Shown here: piece by piece, positions 56,299 to 64,000 of the stretch | Position numbering within the stretch: the stretch's first letter is position 1 | Layout: every line of letters begins with the position of its first letter | Assembly (NCBI GenBank): GCA_028532985.1 | Contig: JANCIK010000006.1 | Span: 744,001 to 808,000, forward strand | Direction of reading: 5' to 3' | Source: Stropharia rugosoannulata | Taxonomy: Eukaryota > Basidiomycota > Agaricomycetes > Agaricales > Strophariaceae | DNA: 64,000 nucleotides | Notes under the pieces: model-generated | Told to the model about the DNA's origin: nothing | What the model saw: the letters and a program-made list of their open reading frames with translations, nothing else | The model's database searches: none | Program-made: the position numbers and the translations under genes

Positions 56299-57789
56299 CC
56301 TGCGCACACCAAATCGCGAGAGGGATCAGTCAGTGAGCTGCACAGCCTAAAGTGCATAGTCTGGCCATCCGTGCAAGCGATTGAAGAGGTGTAGAACGGT
56401 TAAGCACCAGTGAAGTGCAGTGTGAGTACAGCTGAGCGAGTACCAAGGGCGGTGTGAAGGGCTGTGTGCACATCTCATGTGCGTGCATCGCAAAGGCAGA
56501 ATTTGCCTAAGTCCACACATCATGTGACCGTGGCGGCACACATCAAAAGACGCACAAAAGCCCGAGGGAACAAATGACAGGCACGCAGCAAATGCCAAGG
56601 GGGCTGGAACACTAGAGGGAAGCCTGGATGCGATGCGCAGACCTTTGGCTGCATGTTGCTAGTATTTACTTTACCTGATTATTAGTACACATGCGCACAT
56701 CGCATATAAACCTGTATTCTTGTCTATAGTAATTTAAGCAATTGTCTACCCACTAGATCTGTGTGCTGGGTTCTGTCCCAGACTGTCAGCAGGCTATGTT
56801 TAGCTTTTGTTAGGGTTTTAACTGTGAAGTGTATTGTGAATTATAGAAGTTTTGGATAGCTTCAGGCCACCGGGTCATTTGGAGAGCTCAGTGGGGAGTC
56901 AGTGCAACCGTGTACGAAAACTTGCGCTGTAGTGTTTTGTGAATCGGGACTGCACCATCGGGTGAACGAGGTTCTGTTACGTTCACGAAGCGTTAACTAT
57001 AATGCAACGAGTTTCTACCAGCGGCTAAGGCTGTTGCAGAAGGGCAGTTGTTACTAGTTAAGCTATAAACGTGATCGTTCCTTGATGCACACTATTGATC
57101 CAATACAAGGTTGGTTGTATTAGGTCTAGTAGTACAGGAATACAACGAGAACTAACTACCGAACCACCAGCTTGTACTGGGGTTTATATACTATGTGTCT
57201 AAGTCATAATTGTAGTCTACGTTGAGTCAGGTACCTAGTGAGAGCCGAAGGCTCCGAGCGTCCACCGTTCCATATAGTAGCTACTGAGATATAAAGTAAC
57301 TCATAACAGTGGTTATGAGTCAGCAGCGGGTCATAGGGAGTCAAAGGACAATGGTCCTCTGGCCGTGTGGCATCCCGAAGTGAGTCAGAGTCTCTTGACG
57401 TGAGTCAAGGGTCTCGACGCGAGTCAGAGCATACCGTTGGCGGAGGAGTACGGAGAGGTTCATGACGAGATGGGATTATGTAATTAAAGGAGGGAGAGAT
57501 AAGATAAGAAAAAAAGTCGGATAGCATACTAATCGTCTGAGTCGTAACACTATCCCCTTCATAGGGCCGAGACTCTGGATTGGCTTTGTATGACGTCCTC
57601 GACACCGGGGAGTCAGAATTGTCGTCCTGCTGCAGAGCAGGTTCTTCCTGGGTGGTACAGTCTGTCGCAATGGCGACATCGTTCATTGCGAATCTCACCC
57701 TCTTCCTTGGTCTGGAAATCTTTAGTCAGCATAGGTCGGTATATGATTTTCTCTGAGGCGTAGCCTCTCACCGACTCTCCAGCACTGTC
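56299..57789. other. Non-coding region with LTR-like features
   Basis: A purine tract followed by TGGAACACTAG (about 56606) and a CATATAAACC box (about 56702) look like the start of an unassigned LTR. A cluster of TGAGTCA sites lies at 57222-57426. A minus-strand ORF (57405-57698) could be a further part of the element-E accessory ORF. No ends or duplications were identified. Confidence 0.3.
57222..57426. promoter_or_regulatory. Cluster of TGAGTCA (AP-1/Gcn4-type) sites
   Basis: Exact TGAGTCA occurs at 57222, 57316, 57381 and 57401, with GGAGTCA (about 57338) and CGAGTCA (57420) nearby. TGAGTCA is the core site of fungal Gcn4/AP-1 bZIP factors. The regulatory role is inferred from density only. 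Confidence 0.35.
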
Positions 57790-58581
57790 TCATTCCCTGC
57801 TTCTCTTCATTGCGGACTTCGGGGGAAAGACAAACATATTGCCGAGGTCTTGGGCAACTTGCTGGAAGGAGGTGGAGGGGTCTTCGCGGAGCTGCTTTGC
57901 CGAGTTCATCGGGGCGGACAGAGTCAGCGACCAGTTGCAGTAACTGTCAGAGACTTTGATCGGGTCCAGCTGTCTCGGCTCGGTCAGCATCTTCTCCAGG
58001 GTCTTCTTCATCGCTCGGTGGAAGACCTTCAAGCCGGTGAAACACCAGGCATGGTTGGCAATTGCGGCAAGGCGGCATTGGCGGAGCTGCTCTTCGAGGT
58101 AGCGGATGCTGGCGTTCCTGCGGAACATGGCTTCCACTTCGTGGAATTCGTCGGGGGTGACTTTGCCAAAGTCTTCCAGGGCGCGCATCACGTGCCGTTC
58201 GGTTTTGAAGTCGACAATCTCGTCATGGAGGATGTCCCAGGGCACCTGGTTTTCGAGCTCGGGGTAGAGGTGGGTGCGATCAGGTCGGTCACTGATGATC
58301 ACGGCCGGCTCTCTTTCTGGTTTCTTGCCATGCCATCGTGGGGCGTTTGGCCAGGGGTCCTCGTCGTCGGCGTCGGCCGTGGAGATCGGCTTCTCGGTTG
58401 GCGGGTTCGGCATGGGTCGGAGAGGAGAGGGAATAAATTCCCAGCCCTGCAACATGGTGGTGAACAGACCCTTCTTCGCCTGGACCAAATAGACGGTCTC
58501 CTCCTTCCTGTTTCCGGGTATCCCCTTGTAAAGGGCGATGAGGGAGGAATTGGTGTTGGCACTGGTGTTGGGGGTGGACAT
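57790..58581 (-). CDS. Accessory ORF after the chromodomain, element E (263 aa)
   Basis: A clean minus-strand ORF begins MSTPNTSANTNSSLIALYKG about 400 bp after the pol stop and runs to 57790. The protein is hydrophilic, Pro-rich in the first third (PSPLRPMPNPPTEKP), then helical (the MRALEDFGKVTPDEFHEVEAM block; ASIRYLEEQLRQC; HRAMKKTLEKMLTEP). No knuckle or signal peptide. It is in the place where some retroelements keep an env or other third ORF, but there is no transmembrane segment to support an envelope role. The opposite strand is also open over most of this length; the minus frame is preferred for its composition and its orientation with pol. Confidence 0.5.
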   Translation of the reverse strand: MSTPNTSANTNSSLIALYKGIPGNRKEETVYLVQAKKGLFTTMLQGWEFIPSPLRPMPNPPTEKPISTADADDEDPWPNAPRWHGKKPEREPAVIISDRPDRTHLYPELENQVPWDILHDEIVDFKTERHVMRALEDFGKVTPDEFHEVEAMFRRNASIRYLEEQLRQCRLAAIANHAWCFTGLKVFHRAMKKTLEKMLTEPRQLDPIKVSDSYCNWSLTLSAPMNSAKQLREDPSTSFQQVAQDLGNMFVFPPKSAMKRSRE

Positions 58582-58633
58582 CTTAGTGGAGGAGGCAGGC
58601 AGGTTCGATTAGCTCGATGGCTAGTACAGTAAA

Positions 58634-59047
58634 CTACGGCCTGCTTTTAAACGTTTTCCACATCCTGCTTCCCCATTCTGTCCAGCTCTCTTTTCCATCT
58701 ACTCTCTCTCTCTTCTTCCACTGTCTTTGGGCAAATGCCCTCGTCTGCTGCGTTCGGGCATCCAGGCGCAGCTCGTTGGTTTCGGTTGGCTTGAACAGGG
58801 GAGCCGTTCCGTCGAGCAGTACATTGAAGGAGTACTGCGGATTTCTTTCTTTGGGTAGAATGACCCCGGGTGGAGTCGTTGGTCGAGTCAGGAGGATGGT
58901 CGGTATTTTTGGTGCTCTTCTCCAGAGCAGTCGTTCGGGGACTAAAAATGGCGCTCCTGGGAGGCGCCGTCCTTCTCTCTCATGTGCAACGTCTTCATAG
59001 TCCTTTCCTGGTGGGGATGGAGGGCGCAGGAGTTTGGCGGAGTTCAT
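58634..59047 (-). CDS. Short ORF overlapping the end of pol, element E (137 aa)
   Basis: It starts MNSAKLLRPPSPPGKDY inside the last codons of the chromodomain frame and ends before the accessory ORF. Basic and Pro-rich, with several Arg/Lys clusters. It may be the natural C-terminal tail of pol in another frame, or a separate small protein. No family is recognised. Confidence 0.35.
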   Translation of the reverse strand: MNSAKLLRPPSPPGKDYEDVAHEREGRRLPGAPFLVPERLLWRRAPKIPTILLTRPTTPPGVILPKERNPQYSFNVLLDGTAPLFKPTETNELRLDARTQQTRAFAQRQWKKRERVDGKESWTEWGSRMWKTFKSRP

Positions 59048-59651
59048 CGTTTCTGGTCATCCTAGATAGGCCCTTCGTCTTTTTGTACTCGTCTAAAATC
59101 TCTGCGGCATTCTTCAAATTAACTTCTGGTTCCCACATGTCGTCCGAGTGTGGGTAACCTTTCCATTTTATGAGGTACTTCACTTGGCGTCCATGCCGTC
59201 GGTGTGAAGTAATTCTTTCAACCTCGTATTCCTCCTCGTTGTTCAGGATGTCCGGTGGAGGTTTTGGGAAGTGTTTTCCGTAGATTTCGTTCTCTATGCA
59301 AGGTCGCAGCGGGGGTGCATGGAATACATCGTGTATCTTCCATGTCTTCGGCAAGTCGAGTCTATAATTCAGGTTGCCGATCTTCGCACTTATCTTGAAG
59401 GGTCCCTCTTCTTTCGGCTTCATCTTGGCTGGGGTAGCCATTTTTAGGTTCTTCGTTGAGAGCCAGACCTGTTGTCCAACAGTGAAAGGCTTATGGCTGG
59501 ATTTAATTCTTTCAGCCATTCTTCTTCTCACTAGTTCGTGCACAGCCTGCGCTTCCTTCCTTTCCAGAGCTAGCTTGGAAAGTTGTTCTTTGACATTTGG
59601 GAACTTTGTCTTTTCATAGGACAAAGGGATCGCAATTGGGGTAACGCCCAT
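58995..59651 (-). CDS. pol: Integrase C-terminus and chromodomain, element E
   Basis: The frame contains KPFTVGQQVWLSTKNLKM, EEGPFKISAKIGNLNYRLDLP and a chromodomain (YEVERITSHRRHGRQVKYLIKW...YPHSDDMWEPE). It is separated from the upstream integrase frame by a single frame break near 59690. Confidence 0.8.
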   Translation of the reverse strand: MGVTPIAIPLSYEKTKFPNVKEQLSKLALERKEAQAVHELVRRRMAERIKSSHKPFTVGQQVWLSTKNLKMATPAKMKPKEEGPFKISAKIGNLNYRLDLPKTWKIHDVFHAPPLRPCIENEIYGKHFPKPPPDILNNEEEYEVERITSHRRHGRQVKYLIKWKGYPHSDDMWEPEVNLKNAAEILDEYKKTKGLSRMTRNDELRQTPAPSIPTRKGL

Positions 59652-59690
59652 TATTAGCTCAAATGGGGTAGCTGTTCGGTCCGCGTGTCG

Positions 59691-61001
59691 TCAGTTATTA
59701 TGGGAAAATTCCAGGGTTCCCAGTCTTTTCAGCCAGTCCTTCGGGAATTCATTGCAGTAGATTGCAATGTACGCTTCAATTTCTTGGTTGAAGTGTTCGG
59801 TCGTTCCATTGCTCTGGGGTCTGAAGGCCGTCGTCAGCTTGGACTTTACTCCAAGCAGTTTCATCATTTCCAGGAAGGCTTTCGCGGCGAATCTTGGGTT
59901 GCAGTCGGAGATTAAGCTGTCGGGTAGTCCAAATCTCTTGTAGAGATTATCGATCAAAAGTTGCCTGACATCTTCGTTATCGATTGTTTTTGTTGTAGGG
60001 ATCAGTATTATCCCCTTCGTAAGTCCGTGGTCCACAACGGACAGAATCGCATCATGCCCGTCCATGGAGGGCAGGTCAGTTATTAAATCCATGGAGCAGT
60101 TTGCGAAGGGTCGTTCGCTTTTTGACCCTTCTATCGGTTGGAATGCCGGTTTCGTCGGGTTTCGGTTTATTTTAAACCTTTGGCATTTATCGCATCCGTC
60201 CACATAGTGCTTGATAAAGTGTCTCATGCTGGGCCACCAATAATGTTCTTGTACTTCATTATAGGTTTCAAGGGCTCTGGGATGTCCAGCGGTTATGCTG
60301 TCGTGGAATCCTTGCACGATTTTTCGTCGTAGGTTCAGGTCGTCGGGTATATAGTTCTTCCCTCTGAAGAACATTACATTTTTCCCATGGAATTCTTCGA
60401 CCGTCCAATTGTCGAGGTTCTTCATCTTCTTGCTGTCTGGTTTCCCCAGCAGCGTTTCGAGGGCTTTGGCCACGTCGTGGTCCAGCTTTGTCAATTCAGC
60501 GATAGATTGCTGAAGTTCGGTATCAATCAGGTTCACGAAGAGCTCTTTCGGTAAGAGCTGTCGGTCTTCGTTATCGTGATCTTTGTCCAAGTATAGGTCA
60601 GCTTGTCTGGACAGAGCATCTGACTGGATCATCTTAGCACCGGGTGTGTGCTTCAGTTCGATTTCGTAATCAGCCAGGAATAGGGCCCATCTGGCTTGTC
60701 GTCGGTTCAGTTTCTGCTTCATCATGAAGTACTTCAGATTTGCATGATCTGAAAGGATTGTCGTTGGGAAATCATTTCCCTGCACGTAGTGCCTCCATTC
60801 GCCTAGTGCTCGGATGATGGCTAGGAGTTCTCGGTCATGGACTTCGTAGTTTCGTTCAGTCGGGTTGAACAATTTCGAGATGAATGCGCAGGGGTGTCTT
60901 GCCCCGTTACTATCTTCTTGCGTAAGCACTGCCCCTGAGGCGTACTTTGACGCATCACATTCAATCTGGAATGGTCGGGTCGGGTCTGGCATCATCAACA
61001 C
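59691..61001 (-). CDS. pol: RNase H and integrase core, element E (436 codons)
   Basis: One open frame covers RNase H (FQIECDASKYASGAVLTQED, HPCAFISKLFNPTERNYEVHD, QSDALSRQADL), the integrase zinc finger (HDSITAGHPRALETYN...CDKCQRF) and the DDE core (NCSMDLITDLP, SVVDHGLTKG, RPQSNGTTEHFNQEIEAY). Catalytic positions look present. Confidence 0.85.
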   Translation of the reverse strand: MLMMPDPTRPFQIECDASKYASGAVLTQEDSNGARHPCAFISKLFNPTERNYEVHDRELLAIIRALGEWRHYVQGNDFPTTILSDHANLKYFMMKQKLNRRQARWALFLADYEIELKHTPGAKMIQSDALSRQADLYLDKDHDNEDRQLLPKELFVNLIDTELQQSIAELTKLDHDVAKALETLLGKPDSKKMKNLDNWTVEEFHGKNVMFFRGKNYIPDDLNLRRKIVQGFHDSITAGHPRALETYNEVQEHYWWPSMRHFIKHYVDGCDKCQRFKINRNPTKPAFQPIEGSKSERPFANCSMDLITDLPSMDGHDAILSVVDHGLTKGIILIPTTKTIDNEDVRQLLIDNLYKRFGLPDSLISDCNPRFAAKAFLEMMKLLGVKSKLTTAFRPQSNGTTEHFNQEIEAYIAIYCNEFPKDWLKRLGTLEFSHNN

Positions 61002-61016
61002 GGGTTCTTCCGTAAA

Positions 61017-61790
61017 TCATTTCTTCAGTTCGACGAATGCCGTCTGGGTTCGTTTGGTCCATTTGAACTTCTGATCCTTTCTCAGAAGATCGTTCAGGGG
61101 TCGTGAGATGTTGGCGTAGTGATGGATGAACTTTCTATAGAAGTTTCCAAATCCTAAGAAGGATCTCACTTCTTTCACGGTTTTCGGGGTAGGCCAGTCT
61201 CTGAGGCCTTTCAGCTTCGTCGGGTCCATCGCTATTTTCCCTTCTTGGATAATCATTCCAAGATAGTCGATTCGTTCCTGGGCAAAGGAGCACTTTTCCG
61301 CTTTGAGGAAAAGGTTGTTCTTTACTAGGATTTCAAAGACTTCAACGGTTGTGTTGAGGAGTTCCTCCGGGGTCATCGCAAAGATCAGGATGTCGTCCAT
61401 GTAGACGACAATTCTTCCTTCAGAGATCGGTTTCTCGAAGATCTCGTTCATCATCGTCTGGAATGTCGCGGGGGAGTTGCACATTCCAAAGAACATCACG
61501 GTGGGTTCATAGCTTCCGCTTTTCGTGGAGAAGGCGGCTTTCCATTCGTTGCCTTTCCGGATTCAGATATTATTATATCCCCATCGTATGTCGAGTTTCG
61601 TGAAGAATTTAGCCTCTTTCAGCTTGTCGAGGAGATCCGAGATCAGGGGAAGTGGATAGTTATTTTTAACTGTCCATCGGTTCAGCGTTTGGTAATCCTG
61701 GCATGGTCGGAGTTTCCCGTCTTTCTTTTTTACGAAGAAGAATCCTGACGTTACGGGAGACTCGCTTCATCGGATGTAGCCCTTCTTCAG
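61017..61790 (-). pseudogene. pol: Reverse transcriptase, element E
   Basis: The 61499-61017 frame contains [21 protein letters not shown] and the catalytic YMDDIL box, then VRSFLGFGNFYRKFIHHYAN. The fingers and palm ([21 protein letters not shown]; DIRWGYNNI) lie upstream to about 61780, interrupted by in-frame stops near 61014, 61564 and 61767. Confidence 0.75.
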
Positions 61791-62733
61791 GTTCTCAGCG
61801 ATGAAGTCTCTCATCGCTTGGTCCTCTTTGCCAGTTAACTGGTAGGGTTTAACCTTCCATTCAGCGTAATCGGGTTTCAGGTCGATTTTATGGTCCCATT
61901 TCTTGGGGAGAGGAAGGCGGTCGGCAGCCTTCTCATCGAATACTGTAAGCCATTTATGGTACTCCTTCGGGATCAACTCGGTGATCGGTCGTTTCAGTTT
62001 TTCGGCTTCTTCTTTCTCAGCTAGTTGCTGAGATATCGTCGATTTCGTCCGGATTTCCTGGGGTTCGGGTTCGCTGCTGATGAACTGTAGCAGCAGAGGT
62101 TCTAGGTCCGGGGTAGACAAGTTCGTTGGTCTGAGAGATCTCCAGCTGACTTTGCCGGTTTCCCAGTTCACGTCGGGGTTATGCCTTCTGAACCAGGGCA
62201 ATCCCAGGATCATCGTCTGCTGTCCCAGGCAGCTTAGGAAGAAAACTTCCCAGGTTGTTCATTCTCCTATAGTCAGTTCGATCCTAACATAGTGGGTGAT
62301 CATTCCCAGTTTGTTAGGGGTCCCATCCACGTTCTTCACTTTCAACGGAAATTTTAGTTTCTGCATCTCCAGCTGATGTCTCAGCATAGTTCGTATCCAT
62401 GAAAAGTCCACTGGCCCCGGTATCGGCCAGCGCTTCCTCTGTGACGCTTAGCGATCCAATCTCAGCTCTCCAGTTTACTGGGATCAAGATTGATCTTTCG
62501 TTCATTCGGGCTAAAAATACCGTTTGGATCGCCAATCGTATAGGGGGTGACGTCGGTGCGCCCCCTACTCGGGAAAAGGGGTCTCTTCCGCGTCGAGCTG
62601 ACAGAAAAGGTCTTCTTCGTAGATCCGGACTGAGGGATCCTCGTTCTCCTCGGTCGTCGTCTTTGCTTCGTGGATCTGCTGGACAGGTGGTCGGGGTTCG
62701 CCGTTGGTCCGGTCCTTTGGTGTCCTTGGGCAA
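61767..62733 (-). pseudogene. pol: Protease and pol N-terminus, element E
   Basis: A D-T-G-A-S retropepsin motif (EALADTGASGLFMD) lies near 62410, then MILGLPWFRRHNPDVNW at about 62213 and the approach to RT (ELIPKEYHKWLTVFDEKAADR; KVKPYQLTGKEDQAMRDFI). Stops or frame shifts lie near 62310 and 62230. Confidence 0.7.
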
Positions 62734-62985
62734 TTCCTAGCGATATGCCCGGTCTGATGGCAATTAAAGCATTTGCCTTTCTTCAGATGATCAGTCTTTT
62801 CGCTGATCGTCAGGGCATTGATATCCATCGCATAAGGGTCCTTTGGTGGCGGTGCGCTTCTCGGGAACCAGTAGGTCTTCTTCTGACCGGGAGGGTACTT
62901 GTTGGTCCTCTTCATGGCCTGCGCATAGTTTGGGGTTGATTCGTTCCATTTGACTCATCTGGAAATACCTCATTTTCCAATTAGG
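62565..62985 (-). pseudogene. gag: Gag C-terminus with zinc knuckle, element E
   Basis: It encodes KTDHLKKGKCFNCHQTGHIAR with a CX2CX4HX4C knuckle, followed by an acidic segment. The capsid part is cut off at about 62985. Confidence 0.7.
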
Positions 62986-63474
62986 TTTATGAAGTACTAC
63001 CTACCCCAAATAATAGTATGATAACGCTTGAATTATGTCCATAAGTTCCATTAGGTGCATAACATCTAATTAGGACTGAATAAAGTTGGTATGCTGGTTA
63101 TTGAAAACTTATGCATTCCTTATTGGCCCATAGTGTTCTCTTGCTTGGTATTGCATTTTCCTTTACCATGTTTTACTTAATCCTTAGTCAAATTTGTTCC
63201 TGTGATAATTGAACCTTGCACACCATTATGAATTTCTTGTTCATTATTTATATGTTTTAGGCCAGTTCATCTGGCTAATGATTTTTAACTTATTTACGGC
63301 TTTGTTGCACACAATAATATAACATTATATATCAATAACAATTTTCCAGTATCATAATAACATGTAATTAGTAAACAATAAAATGAATATTAGCTTAAGT
63401 CTAACAGTGCCAGGGGATCAACGTCCACATGAGCATTTTGAGAGTCATCTGATGACTGCCTACACCCAAGTTAG
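62986..63474. other. AT-rich intergenic DNA
   Basis: Low-complexity AT-rich sequence with no ORF, repeat copy or LTR found. It marks the 5' truncation point of element E. Confidence 0.4.
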
Positions 63475-64000
63475 TTATGACGGCTTATCACTCTGCAACA
63501 GTGACTTACATTACAGCCAAGTATAACTTCGACATTACCTGATGAAAGAGCAATGGATGTTTGCTTTTTAATTCTTCCAACGTACATATGTGACTATCGT
63601 ACACAGTCTTGTAAAGGTCGCTGCGGAAGTGAAGGCGCTTGTCTTCCATTCCCTTTTTCCAGGCGTCCAAGGCGGCATGGACCTACTCAAAAGTGCACTT
63701 ATTAATATATACAAATACTATCTGTATCAAAACCAAAACGTACGCCAGTGGCGCCCAAGGCCACCAAAGGAATTGTTAGTTCCATTTCGGGGTGATCTGG
63801 ATGGGAACTAATGTAGTACTTCTTGAAGTTGAAGCCAAACGCTGTGCGACTAGAAAAGTAAGCACTTCGTAACGTTTTGATTATAGCTGAATTCAGATAA
63901 ATTTCTTTGCCCTTGACCATCCACATGGGCTTCAAATGCGTGAGTCAAGAAACGTATATCAGAAGATCTGACTTACTTTGCTGTCGGAGTCTGTTGCCCA
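63475..64000 (-). CDS. DUF6532-like protein, C-terminal part (gene runs off the right edge)
   Basis: Exons 64000-63977 (partial), 63929-63744, 63682-63539 and 63492-63475 join in frame. Introns are 47, 61 and 46 nt. The encoded part has YLNSAIIKTLRSAYFSS, TIPLVALGATGVHAALDAWKKG and FRSDLYKTVYDSHICTLEEL, a pattern I recognise from the DUF6532 domain found in many agaricomycete proteins. That domain has no established biochemical role known to me. The stop follows a short fifth-codon exon. The N-terminal part lies outside the window. Confidence 0.6.

Larger units (their letters stand above)
57790..62985 (-). mobile_element. Chromodomain Ty3/gypsy element E, 5'-truncated
   Basis: Minus-strand order: gag zinc knuckle (62915), protease, RT, RNase H, integrase, chromodomain (to 58995), then two further ORFs to 57790. 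The gag capsid and 5' LTR are missing; sequence at 62985 changes abruptly to AT-rich non-repeat DNA. It is distinct in sequence from elements A and C. Confidence 0.8.

Noticed and set aside
57850..58632. Plus-strand ORF of 260 codons opposite the element-E accessory ORF
   Set aside because: It mirrors the minus-strand ORF codon for codon and has Gly/Val/Phe-rich shadow composition. The minus frame agrees with pol orientation.
1..64000. CRISPR arrays, rRNA and tRNA genes
   Set aside because: No regular short-spaced repeats, no rRNA-like conserved blocks and no convincing tRNA cloverleaf were seen by eye; no tRNA scan could be run.

Overview
The window looks like fungal nuclear DNA, most probably from an agaricomycete (Basidiomycota). 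The evidence is genes cut by many introns of about 45-65 nt with GT...AG borders, a Plavaka-type (Tnp2-like) DNA transposase, several Ty3/gypsy families of agaricomycete type, and a DUF6532-like gene at the right edge. No search could be run, so this placement is an inference from recognised families. About two thirds of the window is transposon sequence.

Left part (1-18 kb, mostly host genes): a small four-exon gene (543-992), an Spt5-like elongation-factor paralog (minus, 1215-3764), an apparently intact nine-exon RNA14/CstF77 mRNA 3'-end processing gene (5016-7294), a tail-anchored coiled-coil gene (7842-8623) running into a Plavaka transposase (8798-11561), a second membrane/coiled-coil gene (minus, 11982-13361), a paralog of the first (14493-15248), and an eleven-exon FHA plus Ser/Thr kinase gene of the Chk2/Cds1/Rad53 type (15639-17775). 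Short foldback MITE-like elements are scattered among them.

Middle part (18.5-48 kb): a minus-strand protein phosphatase methylesterase gene (PPE1/PPME1) is split by a 28.2-kb insertion. The insertion (19143-47356) is a tandem LTR-internal-LTR-internal-LTR array of one Ty3/gypsy family (element A), with one shared 4-bp duplication (CCGT) at its outer ends. This is what unequal crossing-over between the LTRs of a single insertion would leave. Downstream of pol, each copy carries about 3.6 kb with a conserved cluster of antisense, partly spliced accessory genes (X1a, X1b, X2, X3). The second copy is interrupted in RNase H by a complete 6.19-kb chromodomain Ty3/gypsy element of another family (element C, minus). 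The empty site is preserved in copy 1 and the TSD is TTAAC.

Right part (48-64 kb): a coiled-coil/RING-HC gene (minus, 48441-49696), a 0.76-kb inverted duplicate of sequence at 13.4-14.2 kb, a short coiled-coil gene of uncertain structure (about 50926-51529), a gag-only remnant of a third gypsy family (D) joined to a diverged truncated element-A LTR, a 5'-truncated chromovirus (element E, minus, 57790-62985) with an extra ORF after its chromodomain, and the 3' end of a DUF6532-like gene (minus, 63475-64000).

The two element-A copies differ mostly by one-base indels, often in homopolymers. Many frame breaks are therefore either very recent or residual assembly error. Broken repeat ORFs should be read with that in mind.
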